This document shows positions 6,734 through 15,098 of a DNA stretch of 64,000 nucleotides, piece by piece. The translations under genes and the position numbers were made by a program. Positions within the stretch are counted from its first letter, which is position 1. Each line of letters opens with the position of its first letter. The stretch comes from JBCCFW01 sp039029535 (GTDB taxonomy: Bacteria; Acidobacteriota; JBCCFW01), in the NCBI GenBank assembly GCA_039029535.1, contig JBCCFW010000005.1, positions 40,625-104,624 on the forward strand, given 5' to 3'. The notes beneath the pieces were generated by a model. That model did no database searches. It was not told the origin of the DNA and saw only the letters and a program-made list of their open reading frames with translations.

Positions 6734-9250
6734 TCAGCCCCCCATCCTGCGTGTCAGCCCATCCAACAACGCCCCCACGTCGGCCTTTGGGCCCTCGAGG
6801 ACCTCCCGGAACGGGTCGCCCTCCTTCTTCAGCCGTGTCAGGACCTTCGTGATCCCCAGCTTCGACGGGTCCAGCCGGTTCGTCACCCGGCCCCAGGTCA
6901 AGGGCGTCGACACCGGCGCACCGGGACGGGGCCGCACCGACAGGGGCGCGACGACGAGCTTGCCGCCGCCGTTTTGCATGTAGTCCAGGTAGACCTTGTC
7001 ACCCCGTGCCGCGATGGGACGAACCACCGTGGCGATGTCCGGGAGCTCGCTGACCACCGCCTTGGCGATGACCTCGGCCACCGAGCGGGCTCCCGCGTGA
7101 TCGAGCGAGCCGTCGAGAGGCACGAGCACGTGCAGGCCCGACTGACCCGAGGTCTTGACGACGTGAGGCGCGCCGCAGTCGTCGAGCAGCTCGTGGAGAC
7201 GACGCGCCACCGCGATGACGCTCTTCCACGGCGCATCCTTCGGATCGAGGTCGAGGCTCAGCCAGTCCGGGCGGTCCGGCGCCGAGAGACGCGACGCCGG
7301 GACGTGCAGCGGGATGGCCCCGAGGTTCACGAGGTAGAGAAGGCTCCGCAAGTCGTCGCAGAGGAAACCCTCCGTGTCCTCGCCCTCGAGCTTCCGCGTC
7401 CTGACCCAGTCGGGCACGAAGTCCGGCGCGTGCTTCTGGAAGAAGCTCTTGCCGTTGATCCCGTCGGGGTAGCGCACGAGCACCACCGGTCGATCCGCCA
7501 GGTAGGGCGAGAGGAACGGCCAGGCATCCCGGTAGTAGTCGAGCAGGTCGCCCTTGGTGAGACCGTCGTCGGGGAAGAACACCTTCTCGCGACGGGTGAG
7601 GACGAGCTCCGGGGCCTGCACGACCTTGGCCGCCACCTCGCGCACCGGCTCGGGAGGCGCCGGCATGACACAGTCGGACGGCTGGAGGTCGTCACGCATC
7701 CTCAGGAACACGGGGAAGCGCACCTGCCCGCTCTCGAGGATCTCGGCGTAGGCCACCTGCACGCAGAGCAGCGGCTCGACGAAGTGCCGGTCGTGACGCG
7801 GGATCGGCTCGCCCTCGTGCGGTGGTCGATCGACCTCCAGGGGCGGCAGCGCCTGCGTGAGATGAGCGATGTCGTCGTCGCGAAGACCCGAGCCCGCCTT
7901 GCCCGAGCCCATGAGCTTGCCGTCGTGCCACCAGGCCAGCAGCAACGACCCCAGCTCGGCGCGATGTCCTTTCCCCTCTTCCCAACCGACGACGACCATC
8001 GGTGCCTCTTCTCGCACCTTGATCTTGAGCCAGCTCTTGGCCCGTCGCGCCGCCTCGTAGCGCGAGTCGAGCTTCTTGGCGACGATGCCCTCACGGCCGT
8101 GCTCACGCGCGAGCTCGAAGAGCACCTCGCCCTGCTCCTCGACGTGATCGGAGAGCTCGATGAGACCCACGCTCGGGACGAGCTCGGTCAACGACGACTT
8201 GCGATCGCGCAGCAGTCGATCGCGCAGGTCGAACCCGCCGAGACTCAGGAGGTCGAAGACCCGGTAGCGCACCGGGATCTCGACCCGACAGCGCGCCACC
8301 GCGGCCGGGTCCTGCTCGTGCAGGCGATGCTGCAAGAGCGGGAAGGACTCACCACCGCTCTCGTCCAACGCCACGACCTCACCGTCGAGCGTGACCTCAC
8401 TCACCGCCAGCCGACCGACGGCCTCCGCGATCTCCGGGTAGGTCGCCGTGGCATCGCGACCCGAGCGCGCGGTGAGCGTCACGCCGCCGGTCGTCTTGCG
8501 GGCGATGACCCGCACGCCGTCGTGCTTGACCTCGAAGATCCAGCCGGGCGACGAGAACGGCTCCTCCGCCGGCTCGGCGAGCATGGGCGACAGTTTCGCG
8601 GGTAGCACGCGACGCTTCGCCCCGATTTTTTCGACCGACGCGAGCAGCTCCGGCTCCCGCGCCGAGAGCACGTCGCCGGCCTCCGCGAGCTCCGCAACGG
8701 TCAGGCCCGACAGTACCGACTCGCGGTGCGTTTCGATGAGCTCGGGACCCGGCTCGGGAGGCTGACCCTTGCGGATGAAGAGCCAGTGCTTCTCGCCCGC
8801 CTGCTTCGTCCGAACCAGGGCAAAGCGCCCCGATAGCTTGACCCCACGCATGAGCAGGTCGAGCTTGCCGGTCTCCATGCCCTCGGCAGGCGAAAGACCG
8901 TCAACGATGCGGTAGGACCCCGAATCCCACACGATCATGGCCCCGGCGCCGTACTCACCTTCGGGGATGACACCCTCGAAAGTCATGTACTCCATGGGGT
9001 GATCTTCCGTCCTCACCGCCAGGCGCTTGTCGCTCGGATCGAGGGTCGGGCCCTTCGGAATCGCCCAGCTCGCCAAGACTCCGTCAACTTCGAGACGGAG
9101 GTCCCAGTGCATGTTGCGGGCGTCGTGCTGCTGGACCACGAAACTCCGCCAGGCATTCTTGGAAAGGGCGACAGGTGCCGAATCCTCCCCCAGGGGCTCC
9201 GGGCTCCCGACGAAGTCCCTCTTCCGCCTGTAGTCTTCCAGCTTGCCCAC
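6734..9250 (-). CDS. ligD: Multifunctional DNA ligase D (PE-Lig-Pol)
   Basis: ATP-dependent ligase of bacterial non-homologous end joining, 838 residues. Domain order: 3'-phosphoesterase (about 25-165; 'QQHDARNMHWDLRLE' and 'HPMEYMTFEGVIPEGEYG'), ligase (about 218-525; adenylated lysine K242 in 'EVKHDGVR', later 'DGEVVALD' and 'EGIVAKKLDS'), and C-terminal polymerase/primase (about 545-838; metal-binding 'DLDP' at 667-670, 'SGQSGLHVLVPL'). PE-Lig-Pol is the order known from Agrobacterium-type enzymes, not the mycobacterial Pol-PE-Lig order. All three domains look intact. It is divergent from ku with 49 bases between the starts, so both probably share one regulatory region. Confidence 0.97.
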   Translation of the reverse strand: MGKLEDYRRKRDFVGSPEPLGEDSAPVALSKNAWRSFVVQQHDARNMHWDLRLEVDGVLASWAIPKGPTLDPSDKRLAVRTEDHPMEYMTFEGVIPEGEYGAGAMIVWDSGSYRIVDGLSPAEGMETGKLDLLMRGVKLSGRFALVRTKQAGEKHWLFIRKGQPPEPGPELIETHRESVLSGLTVAELAEAGDVLSAREPELLASVEKIGAKRRVLPAKLSPMLAEPAEEPFSSPGWIFEVKHDGVRVIARKTTGGVTLTARSGRDATATYPEIAEAVGRLAVSEVTLDGEVVALDESGGESFPLLQHRLHEQDPAAVARCRVEIPVRYRVFDLLSLGGFDLRDRLLRDRKSSLTELVPSVGLIELSDHVEEQGEVLFELAREHGREGIVAKKLDSRYEAARRAKSWLKIKVREEAPMVVVGWEEGKGHRAELGSLLLAWWHDGKLMGSGKAGSGLRDDDIAHLTQALPPLEVDRPPHEGEPIPRHDRHFVEPLLCVQVAYAEILESGQVRFPVFLRMRDDLQPSDCVMPAPPEPVREVAAKVVQAPELVLTRREKVFFPDDGLTKGDLLDYYRDAWPFLSPYLADRPVVLVRYPDGINGKSFFQKHAPDFVPDWVRTRKLEGEDTEGFLCDDLRSLLYLVNLGAIPLHVPASRLSAPDRPDWLSLDLDPKDAPWKSVIAVARRLHELLDDCGAPHVVKTSGQSGLHVLVPLDGSLDHAGARSVAEVIAKAVVSELPDIATVVRPIAARGDKVYLDYMQNGGGKLVVAPLSVRPRPGAPVSTPLTWGRVTNRLDPSKLGITKVLTRLKKEGDPFREVLEGPKADVGALLDGLTRRMGG

Positions 9251-9299
9251 TTGCTATCCTGATTGCAGGGACGGGCCCGGGGGCACCAAGGGTCTTGCC

Positions 9300-10169
9300 A
9301 TGGCAGCGCGAGCCACCTCCAGCGCGACCATCACCTTCGGCCTGGTCGCGATTCCGATCAAGGTCTACACCGCCACGAAGTCTCAGGCGGTCCGCTTCTC
9401 GATGCTGCACGCGCCCGACAAGGCGCGGCTGAAGCAGCACTACTCCTGCACGAGTTGCGGCGACGAAGTTCCTCGGAGCGACACGGTCAAGGGCTACGAG
9501 CACGCCCGCGGTCAGTACGTCGTCTTCACCGACGAGGAGCTGAAGGCCCTGGAGCGTCACTCCGACAAGACGATCGCGATCGACGAGTTCATCCCGATCA
9601 AGTCGGTCGATCCGGTCTTCTTCGAGAAGACCAACCTCCTCGGCCCCGACAAGGGCGGTTCGAAGTCGTACCGCCTGCTCCGCCAGGCCATGGAGGAGTC
9701 GGGCCGCGTGGCCCTCGGCCGCTACTCAGCCCGGGGCAAGCAGCAGGTCGTCATCCTGAGACCCGTCGACCACGGTCTCATGATGCATTCGCTCTACCAC
9801 GCCGACGAGGTCCGCAACTTCGACGACATCGACCTCGGTGAAGCCCCCGAGTTCCAGGACGCGGAGCTCACCCTCGCCAAGCAGCTCATCGAGCAGCTCG
9901 CCACGCCCGAGTTCGTCCCCGATCGCTACGAGGACGAGTATCGCAAGGCCGTGCTGGCCGCCGTCGACAAGAAGGTCGCGGGTGAAGAGGTCGTCGCCAT
10001 GCCCGAGGTCGAGACGCACGAGCAGGTCATCGACCTGGTCGCCGCGCTCAAGCGAAGCCTGAGCTCGCAGACCACCGGCACTGCCACGAGCACGGGCCGT
10101 CGTGCTCGGAAGCCGCCGCGGGCGAAGACCGCGAAGAAGTCCAGCCGACGCAAGTCGGCCTCGAACTGA
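9300..10169 (+). CDS. ku: Ku DNA end-binding protein
   Basis: Homodimeric Ku, 289 residues, which binds double-strand ends and recruits LigD. The ATG at 9300 is chosen because the protein then begins 'MAARATSSATITFGLVAIPIKVY', the standard bacterial Ku N-terminus. The core Ku fold runs to about residue 255, and a Lys/Arg-rich tail of about 30 residues ('RRARKPPRAKTAKKSSRR') follows, typical of bacterial Ku and likely DNA-binding. Divergent neighbour of ligD and followed 24 bases later by a MerR-TPR gene on the same strand. Confidence 0.97.
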   Translation: MAARATSSATITFGLVAIPIKVYTATKSQAVRFSMLHAPDKARLKQHYSCTSCGDEVPRSDTVKGYEHARGQYVVFTDEELKALERHSDKTIAIDEFIPIKSVDPVFFEKTNLLGPDKGGSKSYRLLRQAMEESGRVALGRYSARGKQQVVILRPVDHGLMMHSLYHADEVRNFDDIDLGEAPEFQDAELTLAKQLIEQLATPEFVPDRYEDEYRKAVLAAVDKKVAGEEVVAMPEVETHEQVIDLVAALKRSLSSQTTGTATSTGRRARKPPRAKTAKKSSRRKSASN

Positions 10170-10193
10170 TCCTCTTCGACCTGGCGAACGACG

Positions 10194-11045
10194 TTGGCGG
10201 ACTCGGTCTCGGGCGGCCTGCTCTCCATCGGTGAAGCGGCCCGCATCCTCGGCACGGACACCGGCGAGCTTCGACGTCTCGTCCGGCTCGGACTCTGTCA
10301 GCCGCAGCGACGGGGCCGGGGGCACGCCTTCGAGTTCCAGGATCTCGTGGTGCTGCGTGCCGCCCGCGAGCTGCTGGAACAAGACGTCCCGGCCGCCCGC
10401 ATCCGCAAGGCGCTCGCCGCCTTGCAGGAACGACTCGACGAAGATCAGCCCCTCTCCTCCCTCCGTCTCGCCGCCGACGGCAAGCGCGTCGCGGTGCAAG
10501 AAGAAGGTCAGTCATGGGTCGCGGAGACCGGCCAGGTCCTCCTCGACTTCGACGATGACGGAGTCGAAGAGGTCGAGCAGGCGGTGCGGCAGGTTCGTCT
10601 CGCGCGCACGCAAGACGAGGGCGATGGCGCCGTCGTCGCCTTCAACCGTGGTCTCGATCTCGAGGACAGCGACCTCGCCGCCGCCGAGTCCGCCTACCGC
10701 CAGGCCGTCGAGCTCGACCCGGACATGATCGATGCTCGCGTGAACCTCGGTCGTCTCCTTCACGAGCGTGGACGACCTCACGACGCCGTGCCCATCTACG
10801 AGGCGGCATTGCAGCTCGACGAGGACGACGCCCTCCTCCACTTCAACCTGGCCGTGGCCCTGGAAGACTCGCGGCAGGAGCTGCGCGCCCTGACCCACTA
10901 TCGTCGCGCCATCGCGCTCGACGAACGCTTCGCGGACGCGCACTTCAACCTGGCGAGTCTCTGCGAGCAGCTCGGCGAGGCAGCCGAGGCGCTGAGGCAC
11001 TACCGGGAGTACGCGAAGCTCACCGAGAACGACCCCAAGACGTAG
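10194..11045 (+). CDS. MerR-type HTH protein with tetratricopeptide repeats
   Basis: 283 residues from a TTG start 24 bases after ku; no better start is visible. Residues about 8-80 form a MerR-like winged helix ('LSIGEAARILGTDTGELRRLVRLGL', 'FEFQDLVVLRAARELL'). A linker follows, then at least three TPR units (about 145-275; 'AESAYRQAVELDPD', 'AVPIYEAALQLDED', 'ALTHYRRAIALDERFADAHFNLASL'). It lacks the effector-binding or metal-binding C-terminus of classical MerR proteins; the TPR array would instead bind a protein partner. Position in the ku operon suggests control of, or response to, end joining; this is inference. Confidence 0.85.
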   Translation: MADSVSGGLLSIGEAARILGTDTGELRRLVRLGLCQPQRRGRGHAFEFQDLVVLRAARELLEQDVPAARIRKALAALQERLDEDQPLSSLRLAADGKRVAVQEEGQSWVAETGQVLLDFDDDGVEEVEQAVRQVRLARTQDEGDGAVVAFNRGLDLEDSDLAAAESAYRQAVELDPDMIDARVNLGRLLHERGRPHDAVPIYEAALQLDEDDALLHFNLAVALEDSRQELRALTHYRRAIALDERFADAHFNLASLCEQLGEAAEALRHYREYAKLTENDPKT

Positions 11046-11402
11046 CTCGTCTCTCAGGAAGACTCGAGTCGTGTCTCAGCCTGAGAGGGGTGACGCTCGC
11101 AGCTCGCGAGTGCGGGGCCGTGAGGAAAGGCGGAGAGAAGGCCCCAGAAGGCGGCAAGCGCCGCCCTAATCACGTGTCCGGTGGGGGGGAAGAACGGTTG
11201 TGACGAGGGCGGCGCTAGCCAGTGCCCGACAGTGGAGGAGCCGGGCACCCTGATGTAGAGCAACCGTCGTGCCAACCCTCGGAAACCGCTCAGATCAGCG
11301 TCTCAGGGGGCCGATCAGCGTCCGACACGGCCAAACCGGAACGCCATCACCCGGTCCGGATCGTTTTCACCGGGTCAGGTCGAACCGGTCGATGGCGGAG
11401 GC
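11046..11402. other. Gap between convergent genes, no gene seen
   Basis: About 360 bases between the convergent MerR-TPR and membrane-protein genes. Short frames here show no coding character. A perfect inverted repeat GGCGGC-AAGC-GCCGCC lies at 11150-11165 and could act as a weak bidirectional terminator, but no T-run follows it on either strand. Confidence 0.4.
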
Positions 11403-13301
11403 TCAGTGGCCGGCGCTGACCCGCCAGAGCTGGTCGCGTCGTCGACGGAGCACGCCCGCGCAAGCCTGGAGCGCGAAGTGCGCGGCCACGCCACAAGCCA
11501 GCACCCAGACCGCGACGATGGCCAGGCCCATCCACGACGGCAGCACGAGCGCGACCGACGCCGTGAGGCTGGCCACCGCCATGATGACGCCCTTCGCTAC
11601 CATGCCGATCGTGCCCCCGAGCTGACTGGGGTTGCCGGCAGCACCCAGCACCTTGAGGTCGGAGGCCTTGGGGAACCACAGCGACACGAGCGTGGTCACC
11701 GGCGCGGCGAGCAAGAGCATGGAGAGCAGCGTCGACAGGAGGATCAACAGCTCGGTCACCGACGGCAGCCCGTTGACCAAGACCGCCGCGAGCGCCGAGC
11801 TCACGCCGGCGATGCCGGCGAGCAGGCCGGTCCCCACCGCCTGCCCGAGCACGAGCTGATGGTCGCTGACCGGTGAGACGAAGTGACGGGACAGCCCGGC
11901 CTTCAAGATGCCGAACTGATTGAAGCTCACTGCAGCCAAGCCGAGGATCCCGAGCCCGAAGGCACCGAGCGCCATCATGATCTCCATGCCGCCGAGTCGC
12001 TCCGCGAGCATCGAGACGCCCCCGCTGACCTCGTTGCGGAAGCGCATTCGGAAGAACACGCTGATCCCCAGCACCGAGAGCGGCGTGATGAAGAGGCCGA
12101 TCTTCCCGCGCACCGTGCGACGCACGAACTGCATGGTCGTGAGCGCGACCGCCGACACGGGCGGCGAGACCAGCGGGAGCCGACCGGGTCGCCAGCTCTC
12201 CCAATCGACCTCACGACGCGCGGGCCCACCGGCCGTCGTCTCGACGAGGCTGCGCCAGCATCTCCACGACACGCTGGTCGCCAAGAGGATCGTACCGAGC
12301 ATCGCCAGCAACGAGGGGACGACGCGGATCGGTCCCCCATCGCGCGTGCTCACCGACACCGTCCGCGCCAGCGCCTCGGTCGGGAAGAGCTGCAGCCAGG
12401 GAGGGAAGCGCTCGAAGCGTTCGAAGACCTGGCGACGACGTTCTTGTCGTTCCGCTTCACGCGCCTCGGCCGCGGCGGCCACCGCCTCTTCGTCGATGGG
12501 CTCGTCGCCGGGGCCGAGCTCCAGGACGTCACCCTCGCTCGCCTCCTCGGCCGTGGTCACCGGAGCTTCCTCGGCCGGTGCTTCCACGGACACGCCGAAG
12601 AGTCCCTTCACGCCGGACTCGAAGTCGTCCTCCGGAATGAGAAGTGGCGCGAAGCCGATGAACGACAGCACCGCCACCGCCAGGGCCGCCGTCTCCGCCC
12701 GACGTCGATCACGCAGGAAGAGCTGGGCGAGGTTGGTCGCCGCGGCCATGCAGGTGACCAGGGACAGGTAGAGCAACACGGAGCCGACGGCGGTCAGGAG
12801 GGCAGCCGTCGTCAGCCCGGCTCGGTGAAGGCCGATGCAGAGGCCGCCCAGGACGGGCACGGCCGCGAGGAGGCTGGGGTCGCCGGCGAGCGACACGACT
12901 TCCACGAAGTGGACGTGCTTGCGCTCGAGCGGAAGCAGGAGCAAGCGGGTGCGGTCGCTGAGGCTGCCGGCCGCAGCAGCCGCTGGCGCGATGAGCGCGA
13001 GCAACATGAGCACGAGCCAGGCGACTGCGAGCAGCAGCCGCAGCCCGATCATGAACAGCGGTCGACGCTCTTCGCCCGCCAGGAGATCCGGCACCTGCAC
13101 GGCGAGGAAGACGCCGATGAGCAGCGAGCCGCCGCCGATGACGATGGCCATGAGGACCGGAAGCACGACCCCCATGATCGCCGCGAGCTTCCGCATGCCG
13201 CCGTCGACCATGCTCTGCCGCACGGCCGCCCGAGATAGGCGGAGACGCAGGCCGGCCAGGGCCCACGCCGCGCGGAACAGGCCGACGGGGCCGCCGCTCA
13301 T
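11403..13301 (-). CDS. Polytopic membrane protein, ABC-2-type permease-like
   Basis: 632 residues with about a dozen hydrophobic segments in two groups: about 45-220 (several segments, including an Ala-rich 'IAPAAAAAGSL') and about 330-615. Between them lies a soluble acidic/basic stretch (about 235-310, 'APAEEAPVTTAEEASEGD' then Glu/Arg-rich helix). The organisation resembles large ABC-2 exporter permeases, but no ATPase gene is adjacent, so the transport role is a guess. The start ATG overlaps the stop of the DsbD-alpha-like gene (ATGA), tying the two together. Confidence 0.7.
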   Translation of the reverse strand: MSGGPVGLFRAAWALAGLRLRLSRAAVRQSMVDGGMRKLAAIMGVVLPVLMAIVIGGGSLLIGVFLAVQVPDLLAGEERRPLFMIGLRLLLAVAWLVLMLLALIAPAAAAAGSLSDRTRLLLLPLERKHVHFVEVVSLAGDPSLLAAVPVLGGLCIGLHRAGLTTAALLTAVGSVLLYLSLVTCMAAATNLAQLFLRDRRRAETAALAVAVLSFIGFAPLLIPEDDFESGVKGLFGVSVEAPAEEAPVTTAEEASEGDVLELGPGDEPIDEEAVAAAAEAREAERQERRRQVFERFERFPPWLQLFPTEALARTVSVSTRDGGPIRVVPSLLAMLGTILLATSVSWRCWRSLVETTAGGPARREVDWESWRPGRLPLVSPPVSAVALTTMQFVRRTVRGKIGLFITPLSVLGISVFFRMRFRNEVSGGVSMLAERLGGMEIMMALGAFGLGILGLAAVSFNQFGILKAGLSRHFVSPVSDHQLVLGQAVGTGLLAGIAGVSSALAAVLVNGLPSVTELLILLSTLLSMLLLAAPVTTLVSLWFPKASDLKVLGAAGNPSQLGGTIGMVAKGVIMAVASLTASVALVLPSWMGLAIVAVWVLACGVAAHFALQACAGVLRRRRDQLWRVSAGH

Positions 13302-13873
13302 CGAGCCCGTCGGCGCGACCGTACCGGCAGCTCGACGACGAGGTCGTCCTCCTGCGGCGGCAGGCAGCCGAGCTCGGTGGACCCCTGGGCGTGCAACACG
13401 CCGCGCAGGACGAGCAGGCCGGCCGGTTGCTCCTTCGGGATGCGGACGTCGACGCGGACCCGCGTGAGCCCCTCGTACACCGGCAGCCGTCGTCCCATCG
13501 AGAACGAGTAGTTTCGTCGCAAGGGCTTGGGCCAGCGCGTTGGCGAGACCTCGACGCCAGTGGGGACCGCCGTCCACTCGATCTTGGGCGCCTTGGAGAA
13601 GGGCTTGCCGTCGTCCATCCCGGCCTCGGGCACCCGCGGGTCGAGGTTCACGTGGACGTCGGGATGCAGGTCGAGCTCGAGCGTGAGCTTCGCGGTCTGC
13701 CCGGGTCGGTAGGAGCGGCGATCCCGGATCACGCGCACGCCGACGTAGTCGGGCAGCGGGCCGAAGCCGGCGTCGTCGTCCTCGAGTTGGGCCTGGCTGG
13801 GAGACGCCCAGCCGATGGCCATGAGCGTGACGAGGAGAACGGAAACGGCGTGGGCTGCACGAGGGGTCGTCAT
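13298..13873 (-). CDS. Exported DsbD-alpha-like domain protein
   Basis: 191 residues starting at the ATG at 13873, which gives a clean signal peptide ('AVSVLLVTLMAIGWASPSQAQ'); the longer frame upstream runs across the divergent bioY promoter. The mature part has 'RVIRDRRSYRPGQTAKLTLEL', 'VHVNLDPRVPE' and, near the end, 'GCLPP'. This layout is that of the N-terminal DsbD/thiol-disulfide domain family, in which a 'QACxxxxCYPP' motif carries two cysteines; here only one of the pair is present, so redox activity is doubtful. Coupled to the membrane protein gene downstream. Confidence 0.65.
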   Translation of the reverse strand: MTTPRAAHAVSVLLVTLMAIGWASPSQAQLEDDDAGFGPLPDYVGVRVIRDRRSYRPGQTAKLTLELDLHPDVHVNLDPRVPEAGMDDGKPFSKAPKIEWTAVPTGVEVSPTRWPKPLRRNYSFSMGRRLPVYEGLTRVRVDVRIPKEQPAGLLVLRGVLHAQGSTELGCLPPQEDDLVVELPVRSRRRAR

Positions 13874-13947
13874 GACCGTGAGAGTACGCGAGACTGCCGG
13901 GGCGAGGAAGCCGCCAAGGTGCGGCTTCGCATCTCCCGAGCCGCCCG

Positions 13948-14544
13948 ATGACCGAGACCTCACGCAAGCTCTTGCGACCCCTGGTCGCCGCCCTCGTTCT
14001 CGCCGTGCTCACGGCCCTCGTCGCCCGGGTGGAGCTGCCCGTGCCCGGCTCACCGGTGCCCGTGAGCCTTCAGAGCCTCGTCGTCGTGCTGGCCGGCCTC
14101 GTGCTGGGCTGGCGCTGGGGCGCGATCTCGATGATGATCTACGTGGCGCTGGGCGCCCTGGGCCTGCCGGTCTACGCTGATGGAGCCTCCGGGCTCGACT
14201 CCCTGTTGGGAGCGACCGGCGGCTACCTGTTCGGCTTCGTGCCGGCAGCCGCGGCCGCGGGAGGAGTGGCCGAGCGGATCACCTCGTCGTCGAGTCTCGG
14301 ACGACGCCTGTCCGGGCTCACCGCCGCCGGCCTCCTCGCCCACGTCGTGATCTTCGGGCTGGGGGTCCCCTGGCTGAAGATCGCCACCGAGATGAGCTGG
14401 AGCGACGCGCTCCGTCACGGCTGTCTCCCCTTCTTGCCGGGAGGCGTGCTCAAGAGCGTCGTGGCCGCCGGGCTCGCACTTTCAATTCATCACTTCAGTT
14501 CTTTCAATCCTGGGAGGGATCATCATGAGAACGACACCACCTGA
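13948..14544 (+). CDS. bioY: BioY-type biotin transporter S component
   Basis: 198 residues with six hydrophobic segments. It shows the BioY family features 'VPVSLQSLVVVLAGLVLGWRWG' near residue 38, 'LGALGLPVYADG' and 'GATGGYLFGFVPAA', which form the biotin site region in known BioY proteins. No bioM/bioN energy-coupling genes are next to it; many BioY proteins use a shared ECF module or act alone. The start is 74 bases from the divergent DsbD-like gene. Its last 20 bases overlap the exonuclease gene, whose Shine-Dalgarno site (GGGAGGGATC) lies inside bioY. Confidence 0.9.
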   Translation: MTETSRKLLRPLVAALVLAVLTALVARVELPVPGSPVPVSLQSLVVVLAGLVLGWRWGAISMMIYVALGALGLPVYADGASGLDSLLGATGGYLFGFVPAAAAAGGVAERITSSSSLGRRLSGLTAAGLLAHVVIFGLGVPWLKIATEMSWSDALRHGCLPFLPGGVLKSVVAAGLALSIHHFSSFNPGRDHHENDTT

Positions 14545-15088
14545 CCACTATCTCGTCGTCGACTTCGAGGCGACCTGTGACGACCGCGGCACCGTGCCGC
14601 GTCACGAGATGGAGATCATCGAGATCGGAGCCGTGCGAGTCGACGGCACGACGCTCGAGCCCATCGACGACTTCGCCGCCTTCATCCGGCCGGTGCGGCA
14701 TCCGCGACTGACCGAGTTCTGCCACGGGCTCACGACCATCACGCAAGAACAGGTCGACGCAGCTCCGAGCTTCCCCGCAGTCGCCGAGAGCCTGCGAGCC
14801 TGGGTCGAGGAACGACCGGGCCGCGCGGTCTTCTCGTCCTGGGGCGACTACGACCGGAAGCAGCTCGCGCAGGACTGCGCCTTTCACTCGGTCGCGTCAC
14901 CGCTGCCCGAGGAGCACGTCAACCTCAAGGCGCTCTTCGCCGAGCGTCGAGGGCTCCGCCGCGGCGTCGGCATGGGCAAGGCGCTCCGCATGATGGACCT
15001 CCCCCTGGAAGGGACTCATCACCGCGGGATCGACGACGCGCGCAACATCGCCCGGCTGCTGCCGGCCATCGTCGGTGAGGCGCGATAG
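14525..15088 (+). CDS. DEDDh 3'-5' exonuclease (KapD/ERI1-like)
   Basis: 187 residues. Exo I motif 'VVDFEATC' (D13, E15), Exo II region around 'FSSWGDYDRKQL' (D108/D110), and Exo III 'HHRGIDDARN' with H166 and D171 spaced as in DEDDh enzymes. The 'DFEATC...HEMEIIEIGAV' start is typical of the inhibitor-of-KinA/ERI1-like exonuclease group, which acts on RNA or short nucleic acids. It overlaps bioY by 20 bases and precedes the kinase gene closely. Substrate not predictable. Confidence 0.9.
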   Translation: MRTTPPDHYLVVDFEATCDDRGTVPRHEMEIIEIGAVRVDGTTLEPIDDFAAFIRPVRHPRLTEFCHGLTTITQEQVDAAPSFPAVAESLRAWVEERPGRAVFSSWGDYDRKQLAQDCAFHSVASPLPEEHVNLKALFAERRGLRRGVGMGKALRMMDLPLEGTHHRGIDDARNIARLLPAIVGEAR

Positions 15089-15098
15089 GCTGTCGTCC

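Noticed and set aside
6575..8605. Long plus-strand open frame opposite ligD
   Set aside because: It is antisense to an intact LigD with all catalytic motifs. Its peptide is a low-complexity Arg/His/Asp/Leu pattern typical of GC-rich shadow frames, with no domain similarity.
11150..11165. GGCGGC-AAGC-GCCGCC as an intrinsic terminator
   Set aside because: The stem is only 6 bp and no T-run follows on either strand; noted within the gap entry rather than called.
13298..13873. Single Cys in the DsbD-alpha-like protein as the result of a frameshift
   Set aside because: The reading frame is continuous and the flanking motifs are in the expected order, so substitution is simpler than sequence error.
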